Assembly (NCBI GenBank): GCA_900554515.1
Contig: USHN01000001.1
Location: 109,848-173,847 of the forward strand
Direction of reading: 5' to 3'
Source of the DNA: an uncultured Acidaminococcus sp.
GTDB taxonomy: Bacteria > Bacillota > Negativicutes > Acidaminococcales > Acidaminococcaceae
Length of the DNA stretch: 64,000 nucleotides
Shown: in pieces, positions 42,006 to 51,244 of the stretch
How the letters are laid out: the number at the start of each line of letters is the position of its first letter
Numbering within the stretch: position 1 is the first letter of the stretch
Made by a program: the position numbers and the translations under genes
Notes under the pieces: generated by a model
Databases searched by the model: none
Told to the model about the DNA's origin: nothing
What the model saw: the letters and a program-made list of their open reading frames with translations, nothing else

Positions 42006-42716
42006 TTATCGCAGGCCGAAAGTAAACGTTTTGGTGGCATAGCACCGCACCGTATACCCGGCTTTTTGTGCTGGTTGAAAACGATAGGAATAGGCCGCAT
42101 CCAGTGCCGCCTGATCCAGTGGTCCATAGCCGGAAGAAGAAATCACTTGTGCGCTTTCCACGCCTCCGCCTTTGCTCACCACCATTTGTACCCGGACGCT
42201 TCCGGAAATGCCGTGATTGCGCATGGATTCGGGATAAACGGGGGCATTGCCTCCCAAAAACGAGGGAGAAACATCGGGCTGAATGGCATTGGTGTCAAAT
42301 CCCGGTCCCTGATTTTTAGGGCCGTCCCCATTTTCGCCGTCTCCGCCTTTGCCCGGTCCGTTCCGGCCGGGGCCCGGCTGCTGTCCCTGCCGGAAATTTG
42401 TATTGGTCGTCGTATTGGAGCGCGGCACATCCTGCGTCCTGTTCTCGCTAATTTGTTCGTCTTCTGCAATGGTATCCGCTACCGGAGCCTGAAATCCCGG
42501 CAGGGAATCCGGCGATGCATTGCTGCCGGATTGGGCACCGGAAGCACCGCCTCCGGCGCTTGCCTGTTCACCGCTTACGATATCCACGGTATAGATCCGG
42601 TCAGCTTTTTGCTGCGCGGCATAGCTGCGCAAGCCGACCACGCCTATCATGGCACACAGGAGAATATGAACAGAACAGCTGGCCAGAAGACTTTTGCGGC
42701 CATCACTGAGCACCAT
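42006..42716 (-). CDS. tonB: TonB energy transducer
   Basis: A 236-residue protein: one N-terminal membrane anchor (about 13-30), a long Gly/Pro/Asn-rich periplasmic linker (GPGRNGPGKGGDGENGDGPK) and a C-terminal TonB domain (FLGGNAPVYPESMRNHG, GSVRVQMVV, SYRFQPAQKAG). The linker is acidic/glycine-rich rather than the Pro-Lys type of enterobacteria. ATG 42716 (AAAGAGG before it) overlaps exbD by 14 bases. Confidence 0.93.
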   Translation of the reverse strand: MVLSDGRKSLLASCSVHILLCAMIGVVGLRSYAAQQKADRIYTVDIVSGEQASAGGGASGAQSGSNASPDSLPGFQAPVADTIAEDEQISENRTQDVPRSNTTTNTNFRQGQQPGPGRNGPGKGGDGENGDGPKNQGPGFDTNAIQPDVSPSFLGGNAPVYPESMRNHGISGSVRVQMVVSKGGGVESAQVISSSGYGPLDQAALDAAYSYRFQPAQKAGYTVRCYATKTFTFGLR

Positions 42717-43122
42717 GGCTGCCTCTTTCTGCCGCCAGGCCCACCCGGACAACGCCGGCCTGCTTGCAGGCATCCAGCAGCCCGATAATTTTTTGGTACG
42801 GAATCCGCCCGTCCCCATAGATCACGAGAGCAAACTGCGGATCATGGGCACTGGCTACCTGGGCCCGATGAATCAACGCTTCCCGGGTAATAGGTTCCGT
42901 CCCCAAAAACAGGCTGCCGTCCTGCTTCATGGCTACATTAAAGCGGGTGGTCTGCTGGCTGCGCACCTGAGTAGCCGTAGGCAGCTGCACCGGAACCGTT
43001 TTCACTTCACTCATATCCATAACCGCCACAATGAAAAAGGTCAGGAGCAAAAAGCTCATATCGATCATGGGGCTGATCATAATTCCGATCTCGTGTTTCT
43101 GACGGTTACGCAGCCGGATCAT
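42703..43122 (-). CDS. exbD: ExbD proton-channel subunit
   Basis: A 139-residue protein with a short cytoplasmic start, one membrane helix carrying the essential Asp (PMIDMSFLLLTFFIV) and a periplasmic domain (HRAQVASAHDPQFALVIYGD). It starts in an ATGA overlap with exbB and ends inside tonB, so the three are translationally linked. Confidence 0.95.
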   Translation of the reverse strand: MIRLRNRQKHEIGIMISPMIDMSFLLLTFFIVAVMDMSEVKTVPVQLPTATQVRSQQTTRFNVAMKQDGSLFLGTEPITREALIHRAQVASAHDPQFALVIYGDGRIPYQKIIGLLDACKQAGVVRVGLAAERGSHGAQ

Positions 43123-43778
43123 GCCCGCATCCTTTCTGGGTGCAGGGCTGCGTGGTGGCAGGCTTCGCCCTTTTTCCTGACCGCTTCCAAAAGCGTATTG
43201 CCCATGCGTTCAATATTCAGGGTAATGGTTTTCATCCTGCGTTCAAAATACCCGTGGAAGCATACGGCCACGATGGAAATGCACAGCCCAAAAACTGTGG
43301 TGATCATGGCTTCTGCCAGACCTCCCGTCACCGCCAGCGGATTTTCCATCCGCTCTGTCAGATGGGTAAAGGCACCCATCATCCCGGTGACCGTCCCCAA
43401 AAGACCCAGTACCGGAGCCAGGGTGATAATACTCGTCAAGTAGGGCAGATTTTTTTCAAATTTATCCAGCGCCCGTTCTGCCCGGTAGCTGATGAAATTT
43501 TCCAGGTATTCGTAGTTGTCGTGACGGTCCATAACAATGGTCGCCAGCTTGGCAATTTCTCCCTGGGTGCTGTCTGCCAGCCGTTTGGCTGCATTCCAGT
43601 CATTTTGCTCAATGAGCTCGCAAAATTTATCCGTAAAGGCCGGGTCGCCGTAGGCTTTGCGGAAAAATAAAAACCGCTCCACGCAAATCGCCACCGCAGC
43701 GATAGAACACGCCAGAAGTGGCCACATCACCCAGCCGCCTCGTACAAAATAATCAATTCCCGCAGCAAAGACATTCAT
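43119..43778 (-). CDS. exbB: ExbB proton-channel subunit
   Basis: A 219-residue MotA/TolQ/ExbB protein with three membrane helices (about 18-38, 115-140, 155-180) and the family motif TLAPVLGLLGTVTGMMGAF. ATG 43778 has AAGGAA before it. A longer frame from 44066 lies inside the ABC exporter and is rejected. It overlaps the exporter end by 26 bases. Confidence 0.95.
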   Translation of the reverse strand: MNVFAAGIDYFVRGGWVMWPLLACSIAAVAICVERFLFFRKAYGDPAFTDKFCELIEQNDWNAAKRLADSTQGEIAKLATIVMDRHDNYEYLENFISYRAERALDKFEKNLPYLTSIITLAPVLGLLGTVTGMMGAFTHLTERMENPLAVTGGLAEAMITTVFGLCISIVAVCFHGYFERRMKTITLNIERMGNTLLEAVRKKGEACHHAALHPERMRA

Positions 43779-45519
43779 CTTGTATTCCTTCTTTCTTTTG
43801 TACCTGCTGGGACAATTCTGCTTCTTGTTGCCACAGTTGGTAATATGCGCCTTTCTTACGCAATAAAGTTTCCGGGCTTCCCTGTTCCAGGATGCGCCCT
43901 TTGTCAAGAACCACCAGGGTATCCACATGGCGCACCGTGCTGAGCCGATGTGCCACAAGGATGGTGGTTTTTCCTTGGGTGAGAGTATCCAATTCTTTTT
44001 GCACCCGGGCTTCTGTGATATTGTCCAAGGCAGAGGTCGCCTCATCCAGGACCACAATGGGTGCATTTTTCAAAAACGTCCGGGCCAGTGCCAGGCGCTG
44101 CCGCTGTCCGCCGGACAGCTTCACGCCCCGCTCCCCGATCTCAGTAGCAAAGGTTTCCGGCATTTCCTGAATAAATTCCAGAGCCCGTGCCGATTGGGCG
44201 GCTTCCCGGATTTCCTGCTGGTTACCAGTGAGATTGCCATAGGCAATATTTTGTGCAATAGAGTCCGAGAATAGGAATACATCCTGCTGGACGAGCCCCA
44301 TTTGTTTTCGCACGCTGGTACGGGAAAACTGTGTCACGTCGTGCCCATCAATCAAAATCTTCCCGGCTGTGGGGTCATAAAACCGCAGCAGGAGATTTAC
44401 CAGCGTGGTTTTCCCGGCACCAGTAGCTCCTACTAAGGCTACCTTTTCCCCGGCGGAAATTTTTAGGTTGATGTGCTGCAATACCGGCTGCCCTCTATCG
44501 TAGGCAAAGGAAACATTCTGAAACACGATAGTTCCCTTTGTAGGGGGCAGTGCCGGAAGCGCCTGTCCGGTTTCTTCTTTTTCCTGCAACAGGGCATAAA
44601 AGCGGCGAAACCCTGCCATGCTTTTTTGGTAGGCCTCTACAAAAAGCACCAGCCGCATCACCGGTTTGATGAAAACGCCCACATACAGGAAAAATGCAAC
44701 CAGATCGCTGAGGCTCATGGCCCCCTGCCGTATCCGCCACGTACCACCAAGGAGTATGGCCAGATTCACGACGTTGGTAAAAAGGCCGATACTGGCGCCA
44801 AAATACGCGCGCACCTGAAAGGATTCCCTCCGGGCCTGCAAATAATGCCTTGCTGCCCGGATAAACGAGTGAATGCTGTGGTTTTCTGCGGTAAACGCTT
44901 TGACCATCCGCACCCCGTTTAAATTTTCTTCGCCCAGAGCAGAAAGCCGGCCAAATTCTTTCCGGGTGGCCTGGAATGTATCCCGCAGTTTCAGGTTAAT
45001 CCACACCGTATGCAGGCCCTTCATCGCCATAAGCAGCGTCACCAAGGTGCCCAGTACGGGATCCAGCCGCAGCAGGATAAAAACAATCCCCAGCATGCTG
45101 ATGACGCAAACCAACAGGTCGCTGGCTACCCTGGCGGCCAGTTCCCCGGCCTCGGCCGTATCCCCCGTAAGGGTTGCCAAAAGCTGGCCGGTACGGGAGC
45201 TGTCAAAAAAGGCAAAGGGCAGATGTTCCAGATGGATGAACAGCTTTTCCCGCATGTCGTTTTCCACCCGGGCGCTTAATACGCCGCTTTGGTAGGAAAC
45301 CGCATAATAAAGGAGAAAGTTGGCTATGTAGGCCAATCCCAGGCCCAAGCAAATCCACACAATCTGCATCCACGCCCCACGGGGCAGTTCCTGCTGCAGG
45401 ATCTGCCGCACGCCTAAAGGAAAAATCAGTTCCAGCAGCGACGCCAGAAATGATCCCACGGCAATCCAGCAAACCATGCCACGGTACGGCCGGTAGTAGG
45501 AAAGAAATGCCCGCAGCAT
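43753..45519 (-). CDS. ABC exporter (fused membrane and ATPase domains)
   Basis: A 588-residue half-transporter of the MsbA/LmrA type: six membrane helices (about 1-310) and an ATPase domain with Walker A GATGAGKTT, signature LSGGQRQR and Walker B VVLDEAT. It would work as a homodimer moving a lipophilic substrate outward. Its place between heme-import genes and exbB, with overlaps on both sides, is unusual; it may export excess heme, a degradation product or a metallophore. Substrate unknown. Confidence 0.92.
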   Translation of the reverse strand: MLRAFLSYYRPYRGMVCWIAVGSFLASLLELIFPLGVRQILQQELPRGAWMQIVWICLGLGLAYIANFLLYYAVSYQSGVLSARVENDMREKLFIHLEHLPFAFFDSSRTGQLLATLTGDTAEAGELAARVASDLLVCVISMLGIVFILLRLDPVLGTLVTLLMAMKGLHTVWINLKLRDTFQATRKEFGRLSALGEENLNGVRMVKAFTAENHSIHSFIRAARHYLQARRESFQVRAYFGASIGLFTNVVNLAILLGGTWRIRQGAMSLSDLVAFFLYVGVFIKPVMRLVLFVEAYQKSMAGFRRFYALLQEKEETGQALPALPPTKGTIVFQNVSFAYDRGQPVLQHINLKISAGEKVALVGATGAGKTTLVNLLLRFYDPTAGKILIDGHDVTQFSRTSVRKQMGLVQQDVFLFSDSIAQNIAYGNLTGNQQEIREAAQSARALEFIQEMPETFATEIGERGVKLSGGQRQRLALARTFLKNAPIVVLDEATSALDNITEARVQKELDTLTQGKTTILVAHRLSTVRHVDTLVVLDKGRILEQGSPETLLRKKGAYYQLWQQEAELSQQVQKKEGIQDECLCCGN

Positions 45520-46298
45520 CAGGAAATCTCCCGGTAGGCCAAAATCGGTCGTTTGCGTCCCGGCAGGTGAACGATATCACAATCCACCTGATAGACATCC
45601 TGCATCATTTGGGCGGTAATCACTTCTTCCGGTGGGCCTTCGCTGTATTTGCGACCATTTTTGATGACCACAATCCGGTCGCTGACTTCCATGGCCTGCC
45701 CCAGATCGTGGAGAACCATCACAATGCCGATGCCCTGTTCCCGGTTCAGGGTTTTCACCAGCTGCATAATCTCGTACTGATAGGAAATATCCAGGAATGT
45801 GGTGGGTTCATCCAGAAACAATATTTCCGGCTGCTGGGCCAGCACCGCCGCAATCCAAACCCGCTGGGATTCTCCGCCGCTGCAAGCCTGGAGTGTTTTT
45901 TCCCGCAGCGGCCACACCCCGGTGGCACGCATGGCCCATTCCACCACTTTTTCATCCTCGGCGCTGTTACTGCCGTGCCAGCTTTGGTAAGGAACACGCC
46001 CGTAGCTTACCAAATCGTGCACCGTAAAATCCGGTGGTACCAAATGCTGTTGAGGCAGCACCGCTACCCGTTTGGCAAATTCCCGGGAGGGAATTTCGGG
46101 CAAAGGTACATTATCGCAAAACACAGTGCCTTTCCGGCAGCGCAAAAGGCGTGTCAGGGTTTTCAGCACAGTAGATTTCCCGGAGCCATTAGGGCCCACA
46201 AAGGTGGTAATTTCTCCTTTGCGAATGGTGATATCAAAGTCCTGCAAGACGATCCGCTGTTCATAGCCAATCCCCAGCCGGGCGCCTTTAATTTTCAC
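45519..46298 (-). CDS. heme/iron ABC importer ATPase (FecE/BtuD/HmuV type)
   Basis: A 259-residue ATPase from GTG 46298 (GGGAGG upstream). Walker A is GPNGSGKST, then VLPQQHLVPPDFTV (Q-loop), SGGESQRVW, Walker B EILFLDEPTTFLD and the switch His in VLHDLG. An earlier in-frame ATG at 46343 lies within the permease gene and lacks a ribosome site. It pairs with the FecCD permease and shares one base with the next gene (exporter). Confidence 0.93.
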   Translation of the reverse strand: MKIKGARLGIGYEQRIVLQDFDITIRKGEITTFVGPNGSGKSTVLKTLTRLLRCRKGTVFCDNVPLPEIPSREFAKRVAVLPQQHLVPPDFTVHDLVSYGRVPYQSWHGSNSAEDEKVVEWAMRATGVWPLREKTLQACSGGESQRVWIAAVLAQQPEILFLDEPTTFLDISYQYEIMQLVKTLNREQGIGIVMVLHDLGQAMEVSDRIVVIKNGRKYSEGPPEEVITAQMMQDVYQVDCDIVHLPGRKRPILAYREIS

Positions 46299-47289
46299 GG
46301 AGTTTACCTCCCTTCCGCAGCATATACAAGAAGAACGGGCCACCGGTCATGGCCATAATTACCCCCACGGGGATTTCCATCCCCGGTATCAGAATGCGTC
46401 CTACCGTATCTGCCACCAGCAAAACAATACTACCAAGAAGCGCTGCCAATGGCAAGAGACTTCTGTAGTCCGCTCCGCCTAAAATACGGGCCATGTGGGG
46501 AACCACAAGGCCTACAAATCCAATCATGCCGGCTACTGCCACAGTGGCCGCTGCTAAAAAGGCACCAACGGCAGAAATCACAATGCGCAGCAGATTGACG
46601 TTAACGCCGAGGGACGACGCCATTTCATCCCCCAATTGAAGAATATTGCAGCTTTTCGTGCAGGCTGCGGCCAGCACAAATCCGATCACCGCATACCCAG
46701 TTACCGTTGTCACGTGCTCCCAGCCCCGGCCGCTGAGACTTCCGTTTAAAAAGCCCAGCACGCCGGACAAATTATCCGCATTGAGCAGTTGGAGAAAGGA
46801 CGTATAAGCGCCCAGGACGGTATTTACCGCCACACCGCTTAGCACAATCCGTACCGGGTCCACGCCGTTTTTCCAGGCCATCACGTAAATAATCACGCAG
46901 GCCAGCACGGCGCCGCCGAAGGCAAAAAGCGGCACGGACAAAAACAGCGACGGTGCCAAAAGCATCACCGTAGTGGCCGCTGTCGCCGCTCCCGCGGAAA
47001 CCCCGATAATGCCAGGGTCAGCCAAGGGATTGCGCATAACCGCTTGCAGCAGGGCCCCGGAAACGGACAGTGCCGCACCGATTAAAATCGCCATCAAAAT
47101 CCGGGGCAGACGCAGGTTGCGTACCACCACATAGGCTACGCCATCCTGTTTCCAAAAGCCTTTGAGAATTTCCAAAGGGGAGAACCAGGCGCTGCCTACA
47201 CCGGACGCTACAAAGGCGATTCCCACTAAGAGGAGTAAAAGAAAGAAACACAACCCGGCGGTCCGTTTTTTGCTCGGCCACTCCCTCAT
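46288..47289 (-). CDS. FecCD-family heme/iron/cobalamin ABC permease
   Basis: A 333-residue permease with nine to ten membrane helices and the family motifs LRLPRILMAILIGAALSVSGA, NPLADPGIIGVSAGA and GLVVPHMAR. It overlaps the binding-protein gene by 4 bases. Confidence 0.95.
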   Translation of the reverse strand: MREWPSKKRTAGLCFFLLLLLVGIAFVASGVGSAWFSPLEILKGFWKQDGVAYVVVRNLRLPRILMAILIGAALSVSGALLQAVMRNPLADPGIIGVSAGAATAATTVMLLAPSLFLSVPLFAFGGAVLACVIIYVMAWKNGVDPVRIVLSGVAVNTVLGAYTSFLQLLNADNLSGVLGFLNGSLSGRGWEHVTTVTGYAVIGFVLAAACTKSCNILQLGDEMASSLGVNVNLLRIVISAVGAFLAAATVAVAGMIGFVGLVVPHMARILGGADYRSLLPLAALLGSIVLLVADTVGRILIPGMEIPVGVIMAMTGGPFFLYMLRKGGKLREN

Positions 47290-48266
47290 GCTTTTCCTTC
47301 TTTCAATGCGGCCAGCCGCTTCATCAAATCCTGCAATTGATCCAGTTCCTCCAGACCGCCGGAAACGGCAAAGGTTTTAGACAGATAAAGGATGCGGTGC
47401 TCACGGATGGCCTTGTAATGATTCCAATAGGATGCATGGTCCGCAAATTCTTTTTCCATCACGGCGCGCTGTTCCTGATCCCCTGCCATGGCGCTGACGC
47501 TGACAATAAGATCTGGATCATAGGACAGGGATTTTTCCTGGTCCATCATCACCATGCTGCCCCCTTGGACGGGCGCCACGTTGGTAAAGCCCAGCAGTTT
47601 CAGCATGGAGCCCACGGTCCCATTTTCGTTCTGCAAATAAAAACGGGGCGGCATGGCCTGGAGCACCATGACTTTTTTCCCGCTGTTTTCTTTCTTTACC
47701 TCGTTCATGCTTTCTTCCAGGGCAGCAAAGCGCTGTTTAATGGCCTTTCCCGCCTCGGTATCTTTGCCGAAGGCATCTACCAGAAGTAAGGTCATATCTT
47801 TCACGGAATCATAGCCTACGGTAGGCCCGGCATCCACGTAGTACACCGGTACTTTTTGCTGCTCCAGCAGTTTTCCATAGGTATCTTTGGCGTGATATCC
47901 CACAATCACAAGATCCGGCTGCAGCGCCAAAATACTTTCCAGGTCAATATTGCTCCGCATGCCCGTCTGAATTCGTTTGGCATCCTTCAAAGAATCCGGC
48001 CACTGCAAAATTTTTGTATCCGGCACCGCCACCTGGTGAACCCCCAGCGCATCCAGCACCAATACCGGCGTATTGGTCAGGCTGACCACCCGTTCCGGCT
48101 GTTTGGGCAGGGTAATACCTCCGGTAATGCCGTATTTTTCCAAAGACTTGCTAAACGGAATAGTAATTGCGTCATCCTTTTTCTCAGTGACTTCCGTCTT
48201 ACTTCCGCAGCCGGAGAAGGCAAAAAGGCAGCAAAGTGATAACAGGAGGGCAAAATATTTTTTCAT
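47286..48266 (-). CDS. heme/iron ABC transporter substrate-binding lipoprotein
   Basis: A 326-residue periplasmic binding protein (class III, FecB/BtuF-like). The lipoprotein signal ends in the lipobox FSGC with Cys20. Two lobes are joined by a long helix (residues about 165-185), with RVVSLTNTPVLVLDALG and LALQPDLVIVGYH as family motifs. First gene of the ten-gene unit, preceded by a Fur-like palindrome. Substrate inferred as heme from the downstream genes; siderophore or cobalamin cannot be ruled out. Confidence 0.9.
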   Translation of the reverse strand: MKKYFALLLSLCCLFAFSGCGSKTEVTEKKDDAITIPFSKSLEKYGITGGITLPKQPERVVSLTNTPVLVLDALGVHQVAVPDTKILQWPDSLKDAKRIQTGMRSNIDLESILALQPDLVIVGYHAKDTYGKLLEQQKVPVYYVDAGPTVGYDSVKDMTLLLVDAFGKDTEAGKAIKQRFAALEESMNEVKKENSGKKVMVLQAMPPRFYLQNENGTVGSMLKLLGFTNVAPVQGGSMVMMDQEKSLSYDPDLIVSVSAMAGDQEQRAVMEKEFADHASYWNHYKAIREHRILYLSKTFAVSGGLEELDQLQDLMKRLAALKEGKA

Positions 48267-48285
48267 GATTTATTAGTCCTTTCTA

Positions 48286-48303
48286 ATTTAATCATTATTA
48301 AAT
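48286..48303 (-). promoter_or_regulatory. Fur-like operator for the heme operon
   Basis: ATTTAAT-CATT-ATTAAAT is a perfect 7-bp inverted repeat, AT-rich with ATCATTATT as in Fur boxes, 20 bases before the first gene of the heme operon. It would overlap the promoter. Confidence 0.55.
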
Positions 48304-48395
48304 ACAACGTTTCTTGCTCTCTTATTTGTCGTAAGTTAGCCAAAACTAATTAAATCTTCTTAAGAATACCATATTTTCAAAGCTCCGTCAATAAA

Positions 48396-48421
48396 AAAGG
48401 AGCCCCCGAAAGGGCCCCGTT
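48396..48421 (-). terminator. terminator after the YhcH-family gene
   Basis: GGGGCCC ... GGGGGCTCC pairing on the minus strand, followed by TTTTTT. Confidence 0.65.
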
Positions 48422-48433
48422 AACCATATGCTT

Positions 48434-48904
48434 TTACATTTCTACAAGGACTTTCACAACCACTTTTTTCACTGTTTCCGGCTGCTGGGCAAAACAGCAG
48501 TTGGGCCGATGGACTTCCCAGGGGAAGAAAATCGCAAAGTCCCCTTTTTGCAGCTGAATAAAATTTTCTTTTTCCGTGTGACCATAAAAAACAATGTCGT
48601 CTTTTTCCCGCCGGTCCTCGGTCAGCTCCGAAACGTTTTCCACATCCGTCACGCCGATGGTCTCCCTGCCTTCTGCCACCAGCTGGATATCTATATGGGT
48701 AAAATGCTTTTCCGGGCGCCGGTTTTCCCTGGGTTCCGTCTGGTACACATTGGTACTGGCAAAAATCGTTTCTCCGTCCAGCGGTGTTTTCCCCACGGGA
48801 AGTTTTGCAAGGTCCAGCTTTGCTACAAGCTCCAGGGCATGTTTCAGCCGTCCCGTCACAAAAGGCAATACTCTCCCAATTTCTTTTTGTGTTCCCGTAA
48901 TCAT
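48434..48904 (-). CDS. YhcH/YjgK/YiaL family protein
   Basis: A 156-residue cupin-like protein (DUF386). The conserved core is EKHFTHIDIQLVAEGRE, then GDFAIFFPWEVHRPN, which supplies metal-binding His/Glu residues. The family is linked to sialic-acid and other sugar-acid metabolism (sugar anomerase activity suggested). The gene overlaps the amidohydrolase by 4 bases and may act on the same compound. Confidence 0.9.
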   Translation of the reverse strand: MITGTQKEIGRVLPFVTGRLKHALELVAKLDLAKLPVGKTPLDGETIFASTNVYQTEPRENRRPEKHFTHIDIQLVAEGRETIGVTDVENVSELTEDRREKDDIVFYGHTEKENFIQLQKGDFAIFFPWEVHRPNCCFAQQPETVKKVVVKVLVEM

Positions 48905-49794
48905 CGTAGTTCCTCCTTAGGCAAAAGGGTCTGCAGCTTGCTGTACACGCGCAGCGCATTGTCGTAAAAGAATGCCTGCCAGGGTTCTTCCGGAATCACT
49001 TCCTGCATCAGTTCAATATAGCTTTTGCTGTTGACCAGCGGCCAATCCGTGCCATAGAGCAGCCGGTCATAGCGCTCCGTATAGTCCAGCCACATGCGAA
49101 GATACTGGAAAAAGGCGCGGAACTTGTGATACATTTCTTTTCCAGGCAATTTTCCTGCCACAAGGCCGGACAAATCCACATACACATTGGGGCACACGGC
49201 CGCCACTTCCATGGCATCCAGCACCCAGGGACTGCCGCAGTGGCAAATCACAAAATTGACGTTCGGAAAAGTTTTTGCCACCTCTTCAATGGTGCCGGGA
49301 TGGGCATATCTCAAAAGGCCTTTGCCCCCGGCCGTTTCTCCCGTGTGAAAGGCTACGGGCACACCGTACCGCTCCGCCAGTTCATACAGGGGGAAATGCC
49401 GCTTGTCATAGGCATATACCTGGCTGTAGCCCAAATAAATTTTAATGCCAACGCACTGGGGCGTACGCAGTACCCGCTCAAATTCTTTGGCGGTAGCCTC
49501 ACAGTTGGCTTCTGTCAGGGCGTTGCTGTCCACGCCGGCGCAATAGGCAATGGCTTTCGGCTGGTTATAGGGTGTAAGGGTAAATGGCCTGGCCAGATTT
49601 GGCACCCGCGGCACCACACCGCCATAGAGAGAAGGTTCAAGCGGGGCATTTCCCATAGCCACGCTCATCACAATATGATTGTCCCGGCAGGTTTGCAAAT
49701 AATAATCTGCCGTATTTTCGCCGCCAGCTGCTTTTGCCAGCTGGTCAAAGCCCTCGGTGCGAAAAAAATGCATGTGGGCATCAATGATTTTCAT
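48901..49794 (-). CDS. amidohydrolase-2 family metal hydrolase
   Basis: A 297-residue TIM-barrel enzyme (ACMSD-like). Metal ligands are His7 and His9 in DAHMHF, a His in VAFHTGE, a His in FVICHCGSPW and the catalytic Asp in LYGTDWP. Substrates of the family include carboxylated rings and lactones; this one is undetermined. It overlaps the lipase gene by 14 bases and the YhcH gene by 4. Confidence 0.88.
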   Translation of the reverse strand: MKIIDAHMHFFRTEGFDQLAKAAGGENTADYYLQTCRDNHIVMSVAMGNAPLEPSLYGGVVPRVPNLARPFTLTPYNQPKAIAYCAGVDSNALTEANCEATAKEFERVLRTPQCVGIKIYLGYSQVYAYDKRHFPLYELAERYGVPVAFHTGETAGGKGLLRYAHPGTIEEVAKTFPNVNFVICHCGSPWVLDAMEVAAVCPNVYVDLSGLVAGKLPGKEMYHKFRAFFQYLRMWLDYTERYDRLLYGTDWPLVNSKSYIELMQEVIPEEPWQAFFYDNALRVYSKLQTLLPKEELR

Positions 49795-51244
49795 AGGCTC
49801 CCGCCTCTTTTATCGTATAATTCCACAGGGGATCCGTTCCTTTCTGCAGGGGAACCACCTGTCCCAGATTCTTTTTAGGTTCCTGCCATAAATTGAATGC
49901 ACTTTGTAAAAATCCCTGCTCCCAGCGCACCCAGGTGCTGCCTGCCGTTACAGGCCGCGGCACATGTACCGTAAGACCGGTGAGTTCCTGAGCTACTTGA
50001 AGGGACCACTGGTCCGTCTGCCCGATACGCCGTTTTTCTACCGTCGCCACCACCAAAACATCTGCCCCGGCAGCCCGTGCTTTTTCCCGCAAGCCAGAGG
50101 GAAACTCCGCACTCCCTGCAGAAAGCTGTTTTGCTTCCAGGACAACATAGCATGGCATCAGACTCTTGTAGGCTTCCAGAATAAAGCGTCCTACATCAGG
50201 GGAAATGCGCTGATCCGCCCCATTATCCCGGGTATATACGGCAAGCGCTGCCAGCGGAGCATCGCCTGTTATTTTTTGCGCTGGCGATGGTTCCACCTGT
50301 TTGGCCGCAGCCGCTACATCCAGGGCATCATCATAGCCTTTTACCGCCAAATCCAGATAATAGGATACGGGGTGCTGGTAATCGGCCTGCTTCCCGCTGA
50401 TAGGAAATTCTTCTTTTTCCCCGAACTGTTGGTAATCGGAAAATAACGTCTGCAAGGCTCCTGGTACAGGGTCCAGGGTGGTATAGACCCGGAGCAGGTT
50501 GATTTGGTCTCCGTACGTTTGGGCAAAGGCTTTATTGCCCACTGCCGGTGCCCCGAAAGTAATCACCTGCACCTGGGATTTGGGAATCCCCGCTTGCACC
50601 AGAGCTTCCCCATACAACGTGGCACAGGCGCCGCCCAGACTGTGCCCTGTCAGCAGGATTTTTTCTTCCGGGTGCTGCCGCAGCCAGGCAATCATTCGGT
50701 CAGGATGATTGTCCCCGTCCACATCAAAGGCACTGCCAAGAACCGCTTGGGTATATTGCCAAAAACCTTTGTGAACCTGGGGAACCGTATCAGGGACTTT
50801 TTTAGTTTCTTCGGTTGTCTTTTTATCATCTGCAGGCACAAAAGGCACCTGCCCTGTTTTCAGGTTCAGTTTCCAGTCCGCTTTGGAGGCGCTGCCCCGA
50901 AAAGCTACCACCGTCCAGTGCTGGCCTTGCAGCAATCCTGCATGCCGTGCCACCGTGATGTGGGCCGTAACGCTGTTTTTAGGGAGCGTGAACTGTTTTA
51001 CGTCCCAGCCGCCATCGGTTAAATAAGAGGCTTCTAAGCCATCTCCCACTTTATAGGTGGCAGCACAGACGGTCGCCGCTGTCGCCGTGAGTGTTTTTTT
51101 CAGCAAGGCGTCGCTGCCCGGTGCCGCTGCCCAGCCGATGCAAGAAGGCACGCACAGGGCCAGAAGCAGTAAGCTCCGGCCCCATTCGTGCCCCCATCGC
51201 TGCAAAAACCGTTTTACCCCATTACGGTTTGGGATTTTTCTCAT
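49781..51244 (-). CDS. exported lipase class 3 family protein
   Basis: A 487-residue protein with a signal peptide (core LLLLALCVPSCIGWAA) and an alpha/beta-hydrolase lipase_3 domain at about 60-330. The nucleophile elbow is TGHSLGGA, followed by VITFGAPAVGNKAF and the late Asp region (TTLDPVPG). The C-terminal 150 residues form a second, unrecognised domain (ADVLVVATVEKRRIGQTD). A periplasmic or surface esterase is likely. The start overlaps the DUF3298 gene end by 23 bases. Confidence 0.88.
   Translation of the reverse strand: MRKIPNRNGVKRFLQRWGHEWGRSLLLLALCVPSCIGWAAAPGSDALLKKTLTATAATVCAATYKVGDGLEASYLTDGGWDVKQFTLPKNSVTAHITVARHAGLLQGQHWTVVAFRGSASKADWKLNLKTGQVPFVPADDKKTTEETKKVPDTVPQVHKGFWQYTQAVLGSAFDVDGDNHPDRMIAWLRQHPEEKILLTGHSLGGACATLYGEALVQAGIPKSQVQVITFGAPAVGNKAFAQTYGDQINLLRVYTTLDPVPGALQTLFSDYQQFGEKEEFPISGKQADYQHPVSYYLDLAVKGYDDALDVAAAAKQVEPSPAQKITGDAPLAALAVYTRDNGADQRISPDVGRFILEAYKSLMPCYVVLEAKQLSAGSAEFPSGLREKARAAGADVLVVATVEKRRIGQTDQWSLQVAQELTGLTVHVPRPVTAGSTWVRWEQGFLQSAFNLWQEPKKNLGQVVPLQKGTDPLWNYTIKEAGAYENH

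Noticed and set aside
43779..44066. N-terminal extension of ExbB
   Set aside because: It is the shadow of the ABC exporter; the ATG at 43778 has a ribosome site and starts the first proper ExbB residues.
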